Below are positions 26,921-36,306 of a stretch of DNA of 64,000 nt, in pieces. The position numbers were made by a program, and so were the translations under genes. The DNA is taken from positions 62,001-126,000 of the forward strand of contig NZ_VIYG01000001.1 of NCBI RefSeq assembly GCF_009389585.1, read 5' to 3'. The number at the start of each line of letters is the position of its first letter. The stretch's first letter is position 1. This DNA is from Oceanobacillus sp. CFH 90083 (GTDB taxonomy: Bacteria > Bacillota > Bacilli > Bacillales > Amphibacillaceae). Under the pieces are notes generated by a model, which was not told the origin of the DNA, made no database searches, and saw nothing but the letters and a program-made list of their open reading frames with translations.

Positions 26921-27901
26921 CTATCGGTCAAACCATGTAATTTCCGCAGAGTAAAGTGTTACCGGACTGCCTTCTGGTGATTCCGCGATTAAAGCCCCTT
27001 CATCGGAGATACCAAGAAAACGTCCTGTCCACGCATCATGAAATGTCTTAATTTGAATGTTTTCACCGATTTTAAAGGCATTTTCTTCCCATTGAGACTT
27101 AATAGATTTAAATCCATTCTTTAAATATAGCTCATACGTATTTTCAAAATGCTTTAACATCGTTTGAACGACTTCTTTTTTATCCCACTTTTTTCCTGAC
27201 TCTATGGTCAATGAGGTGGCAATATCTCGAATAGATGCATCCCAACTTGTTTCATCCTGATTCACGTTTAAGCCGATCCCAATTAAAACATAGTCAATCC
27301 GATCCTGCTCTCCCTGCATCTCTGTTAAAATACCGCAAAGCTTTTTATCTCCGATTATTAAATCATTGGGCCATTTGATTCCAATTGGAATACTGGTCAG
27401 CTGGTGCAATGCATCTCTTAAAGCAACTGCAGTCAATAATGTCAGCTCGGAAGCTTTATTTGGAGGGATTGGCGGTCTGAGAAGAAGTGTCGTCCATAGC
27501 CCTTCTTTATCTGAAAACCAGTTCTTTTTCATTCTTCCCCTGCCTGCTGTCTGCTCCTCCGCAATAATAATTGTACCATCAGGAGCATTTTCGCGGGCTG
27601 CTTTATGTCCAATTAATTGTGTGGACGATGTACGCTCCCTGTGAATAATATGGTGTCCTAACCATTTCGTTTCCAGTCCCCAACGGATCGTATTACTGCT
27701 GACCTTATCAGGAAATGAAACAATTCGGTAGCCCTGGCTTCTTTTCGCATCAATCACATAGCCGTCTCTCTCTAAATCTTTCATATGCTTCCAGATAGCA
27801 TTCCTTGAAATGCCTAATGCTTCGGAAAGAGCTTGACCTGAGATATAGCTATCCTTTTTTTCGGATAAAAGCTTTATTAATTTTGAGCGGGTAGATTCCA
27901 T
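26921..27901 (-). CDS. birA: Biotin-protein ligase / biotin operon repressor BirA
   Basis: A 326-residue protein. The N-terminal winged helix (residues about 1-65) is typical of the regulatory type: SGQALSEALGISRNAIWKHMK. The catalytic domain has TAGRGRMKKNW (biotinyl-AMP loop) and SIPIGIKWPNDLIIG; a C-terminal SH3-like end is present. It attaches biotin to carboxylases and represses biotin genes. ATG at 27901 has AAAGGA 9 bases upstream. It overlaps cca by 25 bases, showing close coupling. The panBCD genes that follow birA in B. subtilis are missing here. Confidence 0.95.
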   Translation of the reverse strand: MESTRSKLIKLLSEKKDSYISGQALSEALGISRNAIWKHMKDLERDGYVIDAKRSQGYRIVSFPDKVSSNTIRWGLETKWLGHHIIHRERTSSTQLIGHKAARENAPDGTIIIAEEQTAGRGRMKKNWFSDKEGLWTTLLLRPPIPPNKASELTLLTAVALRDALHQLTSIPIGIKWPNDLIIGDKKLCGILTEMQGEQDRIDYVLIGIGLNVNQDETSWDASIRDIATSLTIESGKKWDKKEVVQTMLKHFENTYELYLKNGFKSIKSQWEENAFKIGENIQIKTFHDAWTGRFLGISDEGALIAESPEGSPVTLYSAEITWFDR

Positions 27902-29064
27902 TGTATCCAATCCTTTATTCTCGATTTTTCATTCGCCAGTTTAGACATGACAATTTGATATTCTATTTCAGTTAAGAGCTCCTTTATCCATTTACCTTTT
28001 GGGCGTCCGGGAAACCAATTTATTAAATCGTACCCATTCACACAGAGGTCTTTTTTAGATAGAATAGGGAGTTTCTCTGCTATAGAACGAATCGTTTCTA
28101 TATCGATGCTTTCCTTATCCTTCTGTTTTACTAAGTATACAAAAAAATCCCATTGCTCTTTTGGCAGCTGATAGACAAACCATGCATCCAGTCCATTTTT
28201 TTTATAGCTATCATAGGCATTTACCAGACAATTAGCCTGCTGTTTTAAGTGGTTGGAACATTTATATGCCTTGATACAGTCTGTCACAGTAATGGAAGAA
28301 CTGTTCAGTTCGATAAAGGCAAAAACAGGTGCAAGTGATGAAACAGGTGCAAGCTCCTTTAACTGCCAGGCTTCCTCTTTGAAAATAGGCAAATGATGAT
28401 CAAGCTCTAATTCAAATATATAATCCACTGCCTGTGCGAAATAATTGCCTGCGCACAGTTTTTCTAATTCAACAGTTAAACGTTCCGCTGCCAGTTTATC
28501 AATAAGGGCTTTACAGCTTTTCATCGCTGCTTTCGTCTGTTCTTCAATGGCAAAGCCTAATTGGCTGGAAAAGCGCAGTGCACGAATAATACGCAATGCA
28601 TCCTCATTAAACCGGTCTTTGGCATTTCCGACCGTTTGAATCTGGCCCCTGACGATATCCTTTCTTCCGTCGAAAGGATCAAGGATTTCTCCTTTGGCAT
28701 TCATCGCTATGGCATTCATGGTAAAATCTCTGCGTCCGAGATCTTCTTTGATGTGGCGGACAAAATGAACTTCATCCGGCCGGCGATGATCGGTATATAC
28801 TCCTTCTGTCCGGTAAGTAGTCACCTCAAAAGATTCCTGTTGATAACGGACAATGACTGTTCCGTGCTCCAGTCCGACGGGAATGACTTTTGGAAAAATC
28901 CTTTGAATTTCGGAAGGGACAGCAGAGGTTGCAATATCTATATCATGGATCGGGCGACCGATAATATAATCGCGTACACAGCCGCCAACGAAGTATGCCT
29001 CGTATGAATAGTCTTCTATAATCGATATAACATTTGCTGCCTTTTGAAAAACAGACGGTAACAT
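27877..29064 (-). CDS. cca: CCA-adding tRNA nucleotidyltransferase
   Basis: A 395-residue class II enzyme that completes the 3' CCA of tRNAs. The head has YFVGGCVRDYIIGRPIHDIDIATSA with the metal-binding Asp pair, then RRDFTMNAIAM and a FNEDALRIIRALRFSSQL motif. ATG at 29064 follows the bshA stop by four bases. The ribosome site is inside the end of bshA. The C-terminal 25 bases overlap birA. Confidence 0.95.
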   Translation of the reverse strand: MLPSVFQKAANVISIIEDYSYEAYFVGGCVRDYIIGRPIHDIDIATSAVPSEIQRIFPKVIPVGLEHGTVIVRYQQESFEVTTYRTEGVYTDHRRPDEVHFVRHIKEDLGRRDFTMNAIAMNAKGEILDPFDGRKDIVRGQIQTVGNAKDRFNEDALRIIRALRFSSQLGFAIEEQTKAAMKSCKALIDKLAAERLTVELEKLCAGNYFAQAVDYIFELELDHHLPIFKEEAWQLKELAPVSSLAPVFAFIELNSSSITVTDCIKAYKCSNHLKQQANCLVNAYDSYKKNGLDAWFVYQLPKEQWDFFVYLVKQKDKESIDIETIRSIAEKLPILSKKDLCVNGYDLINWFPGRPKGKWIKELLTEIEYQIVMSKLANEKSRIKDWIQWNLPAQN

Positions 29065-29068
29065 GCCT

Positions 29069-30205
29069 CTAACCCCTCTTCCCTTCTTTAAGAACGCGGT
29101 CATATAATGCTTCATATTGATTGACAATTTTTTCTGATGCGAAATAAGTACGCACATGCTCCGTGACCGCTTCAGAAAACTGCTGTTGCTTGTCAGAATC
29201 AGATAGCAGCTCTATTGCATATGCTGCCGCCTGCTTTACGTCTCCAAGCTCGACAATGAACCCTGTTTTCTGATGCGTTACTACTTCCGGAATACCGCCG
29301 ACATTTGTGCCAATCCCCGGTACACCGCAAGCCATTGCTTCTAATAATACTAACCCAAAGCTTTCTTTTTCAGACAACAGCAGCATTAAATCTGCCATTG
29401 CCAGTATATCACTGACATTATTCTGCTTACCTAGAAAGCGTACTTCTGCTTTTAGCCCCAGTTCATTTACATGCTGTACCATATTGGAATACTCCGGACC
29501 ATCCCCAATTAATAATAATTTAGAAGGGAGCTGTTCATTCACTATTTTAAATGTATCTATGATATCTTGAACCCGTTTTACTTTTCGGAAGTTAGATACA
29601 TGAATCATGATTTTATCAGCAGGATTAATACGAAATTGATGACGCAGCTCTATTCCTTTTTGCGGGTAGTATTCCTTTTCGTTAATAAAGTTATAAATAA
29701 CGTCTATTTCCTTCTTTATATCGACCATTTCCACTGTCTGCCTGCGTAAGCTTTCCGAAACGGCAGTTACAGCATCAGATCGCTCAATACCATGACGGAT
29801 AACCGGCTTTAGTGTGTTATCAATACCTAGTATCGTAATATCTGTACCATGCAGGGTTGTGACAATTTTTACCGGGTGCTTCGCCATATCTCTCGCTAAG
29901 ATCCCGCAAATAGCATGCGGCATCGCATAGTGAACATGAAGAATATCCAGTTTTTCGCGGTCAATAACCTCTGCCATTTTTGCTGCTAAAGCTAAATCAT
30001 AGGGCGGATATTGAAACACTGGATAATGACTCATCTCCACTTGATGATAATATACATTCACAAATACCTTTTCTAAGCGAAAGGGCATGCTGGAGGTGAT
30101 AAAGTGTATTTCATGCCCTTTTTCCGCTAATTTTTTCCCTAATTCTGTAGCGATTACCCCCGAACCGCCAATCGTCGGATAGCATGTAATTCCTATTTTT
30201 TTCAC
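29069..30205 (-). CDS. bshA: N-acetyl-alpha-D-glucosaminyl L-malate synthase BshA
   Basis: A 378-residue GT4 glycosyltransferase that makes the first step of bacillithiol: UDP-GlcNAc plus malate. It begins MKKIGITCYPTIGGSGVIATELGK and carries LLSEKESFGLVLLEAMACGVPGIGTNVGG, the UDP-sugar binding stretch. It lies in the mgsA-bshA-cca-birA order. The deacetylase gene bshB1, which sits between mgsA and bshA in B. subtilis, is absent here. Confidence 0.95.
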   Translation of the reverse strand: MKKIGITCYPTIGGSGVIATELGKKLAEKGHEIHFITSSMPFRLEKVFVNVYYHQVEMSHYPVFQYPPYDLALAAKMAEVIDREKLDILHVHYAMPHAICGILARDMAKHPVKIVTTLHGTDITILGIDNTLKPVIRHGIERSDAVTAVSESLRRQTVEMVDIKKEIDVIYNFINEKEYYPQKGIELRHQFRINPADKIMIHVSNFRKVKRVQDIIDTFKIVNEQLPSKLLLIGDGPEYSNMVQHVNELGLKAEVRFLGKQNNVSDILAMADLMLLLSEKESFGLVLLEAMACGVPGIGTNVGGIPEVVTHQKTGFIVELGDVKQAAAYAIELLSDSDKQQQFSEAVTEHVRTYFASEKIVNQYEALYDRVLKEGKRG

Positions 30206-30234
30206 AATTCCCCTTCTTTCCTGACAACAATATT

Positions 30235-30260
30235 CAGCTCCTGGTGAAGAATAGGAGCTG
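30235..30260. other. Hairpin between mgsA and bshA
   Basis: CAGCTCCT (30235-30242) pairs with AGGAGCTG (30253-30260). There is no T-run, so it could be an RNA processing or stability hairpin rather than a terminator. It sits where bshB1 would be. Confidence 0.5.
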
Positions 30261-30275
30261 ATACGGGAATACGAA

Positions 30276-30680
30276 TCATCCGTTTTGCTTTACAATTTCT
30301 CTCCACTGAAAATCGCCCCGATGTAGACCGTGCATAAAGATTTCCCCTCCGGCAATATTTGTTGCTAAAGGAATCTGATAGACATCACATAACCGCATTA
30401 GCGCACTGATATCCGGTTCATGCGGCTGTGCAGTTAACGGGTCACGGAAGAAAATGACCATATCCATTTTATTCTCAGCAATCATGCTGCCAATTTGCTG
30501 ATCCCCGCCCAGCGGACCTGACCGGAAACGATGAACAGAAAGTCCGGTTGCTTCCATGATGCGGCCTCCCGTTGTTCCAGTAGCATACAACTGATGTTTC
30601 TCCAGTATATGTGTGTAAGCTGTTGTGAACCTGACCATATCTTCTTTTTTCTTATCATGTGCAATTAATGCGATATTCAT
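30276..30680 (-). CDS. mgsA: Methylglyoxal synthase
   Basis: A 134-residue enzyme converting dihydroxyacetone phosphate to methylglyoxal and phosphate. It begins [15 protein letters not shown] (His, Asp), and has [11 protein letters not shown] and [11 protein letters not shown], the phosphate- and catalytic-site motifs. Methylglyoxal is detoxified with bacillithiol, whose first biosynthetic gene lies next. GGGGGAGAC precedes the ATG. Confidence 0.95.
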   Translation of the reverse strand: MNIALIAHDKKKEDMVRFTTAYTHILEKHQLYATGTTGGRIMEATGLSVHRFRSGPLGGDQQIGSMIAENKMDMVIFFRDPLTAQPHEPDISALMRLCDVYQIPLATNIAGGEIFMHGLHRGDFQWREIVKQNG

Positions 30681-30714
30681 GATGTCTCCCCCTTGTATAT
30701 GAGTAATTCAATCT

Positions 30715-31512
30715 CTATAAGATGTTCTCCAGACCATAAATAAGCTCATCCAGATCCATCACCTGGTAAACACATTCCTTTACCCCGTCCATAAAGGATG
30801 CTCTGTTCATCGAATCATGCTGAATGGTTAATGTTTGCCCAGCACCGCCAAAAACAACCTCCTGATGAGCTACTAAACCGGGAAGACGCATACTGTGAAT
30901 ATGCATGCCGTCAAAATCCCCGCCGCGTACACCCTGGATTGTTTCTTCCTCATCTGGATGCCCCTGTTTTTTAGATTTTCTGGCTTCTTGAATAAGCTCG
31001 GCAGTTTTCTTAGCAGTACCAGACGGCGCGTCCAGTTTTTGATCATGATGCTTCTCGATAATTTCTACATCCGGGAAGTAGGCAGCTGCCATTTTTGCAA
31101 ATTTCATCATTAACACGGCACCGATGGCAAAGTTTGGCGCAATAATACAGCCAGTCTTTTTTTCTCTTGCCAATTGTTTTAATTCCTCTAATTGTTCATT
31201 GGTATATCCGGTTGTACCTACTACCGGACGAATTCCATGATTTAAGGCTGCTTTGGTATGCTTATAGCCAACTTCAGGCACCGTCAAATCAACAAATACG
31301 TCTGCCTGCTGCTTAGAGAAGCATTTTTCGATGTCGGTGTATACTGGTGCATGAAAATCAGCTGGGAACCCTTCTAAATCGCTTAATTTCTTCCCTTCAT
31401 TTTTATGGTCTAAACAAGCAATTAATTCAAAATCCTCTACTCCTTGAATCATATGAACCGCTTCTTTTCCCATTCTTCCTCTTGGGCCTGCTACAATAAT
31501 TTTAATTGCCAT
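30715..31512 (-). CDS. dapB: 4-hydroxy-tetrahydrodipicolinate reductase
   Basis: A 265-residue NAD(P)H enzyme of lysine and diaminopimelate synthesis; its product feeds the cell wall and spore dipicolinate. The N-terminal Rossmann site is [13 protein letters not shown] and the catalytic motif is [15 protein letters not shown] (His pair, Lys). ATG at 31512 has AGGAGG upstream. The preceding gene ypjD overlaps it by 11 bases. Confidence 0.95.
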   Translation of the reverse strand: MAIKIIVAGPRGRMGKEAVHMIQGVEDFELIACLDHKNEGKKLSDLEGFPADFHAPVYTDIEKCFSKQQADVFVDLTVPEVGYKHTKAALNHGIRPVVGTTGYTNEQLEELKQLAREKKTGCIIAPNFAIGAVLMMKFAKMAAAYFPDVEIIEKHHDQKLDAPSGTAKKTAELIQEARKSKKQGHPDEEETIQGVRGGDFDGMHIHSMRLPGLVAHQEVVFGGAGQTLTIQHDSMNRASFMDGVKECVYQVMDLDELIYGLENIL

Positions 31513-31855
31513 GGTTTCCTTCCTCCTCTTTTCTTGTCCAGCGATTTTTGTCTCTTGTCTCAAATTTTTGCATTGATTTCTCAAAGGAATTTGATAAATC
31601 AAAGTCCAGTGAATTGGCTAAACAGGCCAATACAAAAATCATATCGCCGACCTCTTCTTCCACCGTATTTTCTTTTTCAGTAGCTTTCTTTGGTTTTTCG
31701 CCATGATAATGATTAATTTCTCTGGCTAATTCTCCGGTTTCCTCAGATAATCTTGCCATTAAAGCAAGCGGCGAAAAGTACCCCTCTTTGAATTGAGATA
31801 TGTATTGATCAACACGTTTTTGGACATCTTTTAATGTATGGTCGGTATTCTTCAT
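31502..31855 (-). CDS. ypjD: MazG-like nucleotide pyrophosphohydrolase YpjD
   Basis: A 117-residue all-helical protein. It has the MazG-type acidic motifs [10 protein letters not shown] and [16 protein letters not shown]. The family hydrolyses nucleoside triphosphates to monophosphates; the substrate here is unknown. ATG at 31855 follows AAGAGGTG. It is the first gene of the ypjD-dapB-mgsA-bshA-cca-birA-dinG run. Confidence 0.9.
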   Translation of the reverse strand: MKNTDHTLKDVQKRVDQYISQFKEGYFSPLALMARLSEETGELAREINHYHGEKPKKATEKENTVEEEVGDMIFVLACLANSLDFDLSNSFEKSMQKFETRDKNRWTRKEEEGNHGN

Positions 31856-31888
31856 TGCTGACACCTCTTTAACTTTTTCTCTTCTCTA

Positions 31889-31917
31889 ATGTTAGCTAAA
31901 AGCAAGGATTTTGACAA
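31889..31917 (-). promoter_or_regulatory. Sigma-A promoter of the ypjD-dinG operon
   Basis: On the minus strand TTGTCA (31912-31917), a 17-base spacer and TAACAT (31889-31894), 34 bases before the ypjD start. Confidence 0.7.
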
Positions 31918-31938
31918 CTAATTGGTACAGTTTGCGGA

Positions 31939-31967
31939 TTGTTACTTGATTTTAAATTGTCTATAAT
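31939..31967 (+). promoter_or_regulatory. Sigma-A promoter of ypjC
   Basis: TTGTTA (31939-31944), 17 bases, TATAAT (31962-31967). It lies back-to-back with the ypjD promoter, which reads the other way. Confidence 0.72.
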
Positions 31968-32069
31968 AGATATTGGCTGAAATCAGATTGTAAATAATTG
32001 GAACTACATAGACGTCTGATGCTTATTTTCAGATGATAGTGAGGTCTGTATCGAAGGAGGAATAGCAAA

Positions 32070-32936
32070 TTGAAGATTCGAGTGAAAAATAGCTTATTTA
32101 TCTTATTAGGGGCAGCCGTATTTTCTTTTGGTCTTGTCCATTTTAATATGCAGCATAACCTTGGAGAAGGCGGTTTTACAGGGATTACGCTGTTACTTTT
32201 CTTCTTATGGGATATGGATCCGGCAATCACAAATATTGTCCTTAATATTCCTGTGTTTTTCATTGGGTGGAAAATACTGGGGCGGAATGCGTTTGTCTAT
32301 ACCTTAATTGGAACATTATCTGTTTCCCTTTTTCTGTGGATATTTCAAATATACCAAATTCCGATTGGACTAGAAAATGATATGACACTGGTTGCTTTAT
32401 TTGCCGGTGTATTTATTGGTGTAGGATTAGGGATCATTTTCCGTTTTGGCGGGACAACCGGCGGCGTGGATATTATTGCCCGTATTATTAACAAATACAG
32501 TTCTTGGAGTATTGGAAAAGCAATGTTCGTATTTGATTTTCTTGTTATTATAACTTCTATTCTTACATTCCTTGAGCTGTCAGAGGGGATGTACACGCTG
32601 CTGGCTGTATTTATTGGTGCAAGGGTGATTGACTTTATCCAGGAAGGCGCATACGCTGCAAAGGGAGCTTTTATCATCTCCAATCATAATGAAGAAATTG
32701 CCAATCAGATTATGGAGAAAATGGAACGGGGGGTGACTATTTTAAATGGTCAGGGGAGCTTTTCTAAGGAGAAGAGAAATGTGCTCTACTGTGTAGTGGC
32801 CCGAAATGAAGTACCGCGAATGAAAAGTATTATTAACCAGACAGACCCTTCTGCTTTTGTGTCCTTGACGACTGTTCACGAAGTGATGGGAGAAGGATTT
32901 ACATTGGATGAAAATAAGAAGCCAATAAGTGATTGA
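32070..32936 (+). CDS. ypjC: YitT/YpjC-family membrane protein (UPF0750, DUF2179 tail)
   Basis: A 288-residue protein. About five membrane segments fill the first 190 residues, with the conserved FRFGGTTGGVDIIARII loop (about residues 123-140). A soluble C-terminal domain of about 80 residues (DUF2179-like) follows, with VTILNGQGSFS. The function is unknown. The start is a TTG at 32070 with GAAGGAGG 9 bases upstream. It is divergent from the dapB operon as in B. subtilis. Confidence 0.88.
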   Translation: MKIRVKNSLFILLGAAVFSFGLVHFNMQHNLGEGGFTGITLLLFFLWDMDPAITNIVLNIPVFFIGWKILGRNAFVYTLIGTLSVSLFLWIFQIYQIPIGLENDMTLVALFAGVFIGVGLGIIFRFGGTTGGVDIIARIINKYSSWSIGKAMFVFDFLVIITSILTFLELSEGMYTLLAVFIGARVIDFIQEGAYAAKGAFIISNHNEEIANQIMEKMERGVTILNGQGSFSKEKRNVLYCVVARNEVPRMKSIINQTDPSAFVSLTTVHEVMGEGFTLDENKKPISD

Positions 32937-32969
32937 TTTTTGCCATATAAAGAAAACTTCAGGCATAAA

Positions 32970-33000
32970 AAAAGATGATCCAAAAAATGGATCATCTTTT
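32970..33000. terminator. Bidirectional terminator between ypjC and yugP
   Basis: AAAAGATGATCCA (32970-32982) pairs with TGGATCATCTTTT (32988-33000) with A/T runs on both sides. Confidence 0.9.
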
Positions 33001-33007
33001 TTGCAGC

Positions 33008-33691
33008 TTAATCTCTGCTTGCCGCATAGATAAGAATGAAGCGGATAAGCTCAGCAACAGCTACTAGTGCAGCAGCAACATATGTCATTGCGGCGGCATT
33101 CAGAACTTTTTTGGTCTCCCGTTCTTCATCATTGCGGATAATTCCGCTTGAAATCAACTGCGTCATCGCCCGATTCGAAGCATCAAACTCCACCGGCAAT
33201 GTTACTACCTGGAAAAGCACTGCAGCAGCAAAGAATACAATTCCTAGAAGCAGCATATTTGTTGCCTGCATAATCATACCCGCAATAATAAGGAACATAG
33301 AAATATTAGAGCCAAAGTTTGCTACTGGAACTAAAGCACTTCTAAAGCGTAAAAAGGCATAATCTTCCTGATCTTGAATCGCATGACCAACTTCATGTGC
33401 CGCTACGGCAGAAGAAGCCATGGATCTTCCATGGTAATTACCCTCAGAAAGGTTCACTTGTTTTTTACGGGGATCATAATGGTCTGTTAATGTACCTTTT
33501 ACCATTCCAATCTGTACATCGTGCAAGCCATTATCGTCCAGAATCTTTCGTGCGACATCAGCTCCGGTCATACCGGAAGATGTAGCTTTTTTAGAGTACT
33601 TCGCATATGTGCTTTTTACTTTTCCCTGTGCAATTAATGGTACAATCATTAATATAGCAAAATAAATCAAATAAGCACCTAAACCACCCAT
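33008..33691 (-). CDS. yugP: YugP-like zinc metallopeptidase (M48-related)
   Basis: A 227-residue membrane protein with an N-terminal helix (about residues 4-20), the HEVGHAIQ zinc motif at about residue 100, and two more membrane segments at the C-terminal half. The YLIYF and SGMTGADVARKILDDNGL patterns match YugP proteins, whose client is not known. ATG at 33691 has ATGGAGG upstream. It is elsewhere in B. subtilis, so its place here is a difference. Confidence 0.88.
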   Translation of the reverse strand: MGGLGAYLIYFAILMIVPLIAQGKVKSTYAKYSKKATSSGMTGADVARKILDDNGLHDVQIGMVKGTLTDHYDPRKKQVNLSEGNYHGRSMASSAVAAHEVGHAIQDQEDYAFLRFRSALVPVANFGSNISMFLIIAGMIMQATNMLLLGIVFFAAAVLFQVVTLPVEFDASNRAMTQLISSGIIRNDEERETKKVLNAAAMTYVAAALVAVAELIRFILIYAASRD

Positions 33692-33745
33692 TTTAAATAC
33701 CTCCATTACTGTATCTTAAGGTCAATTTTAGTCAGTATCTTCATT

Positions 33746-34000
33746 TTAGTCAACTGATTTGTCGTTTTTCCGAAGGGACTTATTACCTGCTTGTTCCCCT
33801 TTGTATTTTTTCCAGCTTACATAAGATAATGTAGCAATAATGCAACCGCCCACAATAATTACGCCTACAATAAATGGAGACGGTGCCAAACTATTGTAGT
33901 AAATGTCTGAAGAAGGAATAGAGGCAGCATGAACAGCTTTCACATGGCAAAACATCCCTATGATTCCGATTGTCATCACACGAAGCAGCTTCTCACCCAT
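33746..34000 (-). CDS. Short membrane protein, possibly a reduced YpjB
   Basis: An 84-residue product: a signal-like N-terminus (about residues 1-25, ending VHAAS), some 20 residues, then a membrane helix (PFIVGVIIVGGCIIATLSYV) and a basic tail. B. subtilis has ypjB (264 aa, sporulation) at this place. This gene has only its outer parts, so an internal deletion or an unrelated protein are both possible. GAGGTG precedes ATG. Confidence 0.6.
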   Translation of the reverse strand: MGEKLLRVMTIGIIGMFCHVKAVHAASIPSSDIYYNSLAPSPFIVGVIIVGGCIIATLSYVSWKKYKGEQAGNKSLRKNDKSVD

Positions 34001-34163
34001 AGAGATCACCTCTGATCTTTTAATATATACTCTATGTTTATGATAATAAGTGAGCTGGTATGACGATCAGCTGCTCCTGAAAAGTAAGAATAGATGAAAT
34101 GTTGACATGAATACATTTGTAAATAATCATATTCAGCTTTGCGTCCTGACTGGCATGCCCCTT

Positions 34164-34742
34164 TTACGCCTTTCGTTCTTTCCTGTAAATCGTTAAGTAA
34201 TAAGCAAGCAGAATAGACAGGACACTTAACCAAAACGTAAAATAGCCAATTTCATTCATATATGTTGTTAATGTAGAATAAATAGGCATTTGCCCAAAAA
34301 CATAATCAATAATTTCATTGTGTAATACAACTATTCCTGCAACCGTTAAATGACGTAATTTTATTTTATAAAACGGTGCATAGAGTAAACCTTGTATGGC
34401 CATTCCTAAATGCGATGCGATTAGCATATAACCTGCCGCGTTTAAGCTTCCGGTTACAGCCATTGTTAATAAATTCATAACGACGGCCCACATACCATAT
34501 TTGAACAAAGAAACAATAGCTAAAGCCTCGATGTAGGGAATATTTTTACCAAAAATGAAAAATAGCAAAAAAATGGTAAAGAATAAACTGGCTGTTGGGC
34601 TGTCCGGAACAAAGGGAATAAATATTGCCGGAGTGCTTGCCAGCTGCGATCCATACCAATAATATCCATAGATCGTACCCAGGAAATTAATGATGAAAAG
34701 CAGGATCAGAAATTTTTTATCTAATAATATGTAGGATAGCAT
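34164..34742 (-). CDS. ypjA: YpjA membrane protein (DUF1405)
   Basis: A 192-residue integral membrane protein with five to six predicted helices, beginning MLSYILLDKKFLILLFIINF. It has PAIFIPFVPDSPTASLFF, typical of DUF1405. Function unknown. ATG at 34742 has AAAGGAG, but 14 bases upstream. It follows qcrC in the same direction, as in B. subtilis. Confidence 0.83.
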   Translation of the reverse strand: MLSYILLDKKFLILLFIINFLGTIYGYYWYGSQLASTPAIFIPFVPDSPTASLFFTIFLLFFIFGKNIPYIEALAIVSLFKYGMWAVVMNLLTMAVTGSLNAAGYMLIASHLGMAIQGLLYAPFYKIKLRHLTVAGIVVLHNEIIDYVFGQMPIYSTLTTYMNEIGYFTFWLSVLSILLAYYLTIYRKERKA

Positions 34743-34785
34743 TTTCTTTTTATCTGCTCCTTTCTGCCAAGTTGATGAATAGAGA

Positions 34786-34819
34786 AAGCACCTTTGCCTT
34801 ATTGTGGTCAAAGGTGCTT
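34786..34819 (-). terminator. Terminator-like hairpin after qcrC
   Basis: AAGCACCTTTG (34786-34796) pairs with CAAAGGTGCTT (34809-34819). The T-run is short, so read-through into ypjA is likely. Confidence 0.55.
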
Positions 34820-34830
34820 CTGCCTATTCT

Positions 34831-35610
34831 TTATTCTGCTGCTGCTTCGTTGGTTTCAATGATAAAATCTGCCAATTGCTCCAGTTCTTCATCTGATCCC
34901 TGGAAGATATCAGAAGGCATTGCGCCGATACCATTCACAGCAATGTCCATTAATTCTTCTTTGGTGTGCTCATTTCCTCCGACTAATGCCGGACCTGCTC
35001 CACCTTCTAATTCCCCGCCGTGACAGCTTAGGCAGCTCGTTTCATAGGCTGCGAATCCAGGATGATCCTGGTCAACAACGGATTCACCCGGCGGAATTGG
35101 TCTATTTTGTTCAGAACGCTCTTCCCAGTCAACATGTGCTGCGGAAGTGTATGTCAGCCAAATAGTTGATGCCAAACCTAAAAGCATCATACCGACGGCA
35201 ATTGGACGTTGACGCGGACGACGGCCAGGACCATTGTCCAAAAATGGAGCGATTAATAGTGCTCCAAACGCAATTCCAGGAATAACAATAATACCTAAAA
35301 CTGTCCAATCACCACTAGCAAATTGATATTTCAATAACTCATATAAGAATAAGAAATACCAGTCTGGTAAAGGGATATATGCTGCATCTGTCGGATCAGC
35401 CATTCCTTCAAGCGGAGACGGATGCGCCAGTACTAAGCATAAAAACCCTACAAGGAAAACTGCCCCAGCCAACCATTCTTTTAATAAAAAGTTGGGCCAA
35501 AACGCTTCTGTTCTACCAGGATACTCGGAATAATCTTTTGGTATTTTTGATGTTCTTTCCGCTGTGATCCGAGAATCGCCAACGAATTTCATACCTTTAC
35601 CCTTATGCAT
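34831..35610 (-). CDS. qcrC: Menaquinol:cytochrome c reductase, cytochrome b/c subunit
   Basis: A 259-residue fusion: the N-terminal part is the subunit-IV-like half of cytochrome b (three to four helices; PLPDWYFLFLYELLKYQ holds the quinol-site PDWY motif). The C-terminal part is a cytochrome c with CLSCHG (heme c) and a distal Met in MPSDI. It sits 15 bases after qcrB. Confidence 0.96.
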   Translation of the reverse strand: MHKGKGMKFVGDSRITAERTSKIPKDYSEYPGRTEAFWPNFLLKEWLAGAVFLVGFLCLVLAHPSPLEGMADPTDAAYIPLPDWYFLFLYELLKYQFASGDWTVLGIIVIPGIAFGALLIAPFLDNGPGRRPRQRPIAVGMMLLGLASTIWLTYTSAAHVDWEERSEQNRPIPPGESVVDQDHPGFAAYETSCLSCHGGELEGGAGPALVGGNEHTKEELMDIAVNGIGAMPSDIFQGSDEELEQLADFIIETNEAAAE

Positions 35611-35625
35611 TGGTTGCCCTCCTTT

Positions 35626-36300
35626 TTATAGTGGTCCGGAAATACCTTGTCTACGGATTAAGATAAAGTGAATTGCCAATAATGCAAACAACGCTCCTGG
35701 TAAGAAGAAGACATGGATTGCAAAGAATCGTGTCAGGGTTTGAGCTCCTACAATTGTAGCATCCCCTGCAAGAAGCGTTTTTAATGCTTCGCCGATAAAT
35801 GGTACCTGTTCAGCAATTTCTAATCCAACCTGAGTTGCAAAATATGCTTTGTTATCCCAAGGAAGTAAGTACCCTGTAAAGCCAAGACCCAGCATAACAA
35901 AGAAGATAAGAACTCCTACCATCCAGTTAAGCTCACGCGGTTTCTTGTATGCCCCTTGGAAAAACACCCGTAAAGTATGTAATAATAGCATTACGATAAT
36001 AACACTTGCACCCCAGTGATGCATACCACGTACTATTTGCGCATGTGCTACCTCTGTCTGTAAGTAGTATACAGACTGCCAGGCATTTTCAATATCCGGT
36101 ACATAGTACATGGTCAAAAACATACCAGACAGAATTTGAATTACGACAACAAAGAATGTCAATCCGCCAAAGCAATATACGAATGCGGAAAAATGATGCG
36201 CTGGATTAACGTGCTCCGGAACCTCATGATCGGCAATATCCCGCCAAATTGGCGTAATATCAATGCGATCATCGATCCAATCATAAATCTTTTGTAACAT
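35626..36300 (-). CDS. qcrB: Menaquinol:cytochrome c reductase, cytochrome b subunit
   Basis: A 224-residue b6-type membrane subunit with four helices. Heme-binding His pairs are seen in HAQIVRGMHHWGA and in the FAIHVFFLPG/LLAIHF region. GYLLPWDNKAYFA is the conserved quinol-site stretch. It lies six bases after qcrA. Confidence 0.96.
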   Translation of the reverse strand: MLQKIYDWIDDRIDITPIWRDIADHEVPEHVNPAHHFSAFVYCFGGLTFFVVVIQILSGMFLTMYYVPDIENAWQSVYYLQTEVAHAQIVRGMHHWGASVIIVMLLLHTLRVFFQGAYKKPRELNWMVGVLIFFVMLGLGFTGYLLPWDNKAYFATQVGLEIAEQVPFIGEALKTLLAGDATIVGAQTLTRFFAIHVFFLPGALFALLAIHFILIRRQGISGPL

Positions 36301-36306
36301 TGTTCA

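Noticed and set aside
34006-34233. 75-codon minus frame between ypjB-like gene and ypjA
   Set aside because: Overlaps the end of ypjA in another frame and has no ribosome site.
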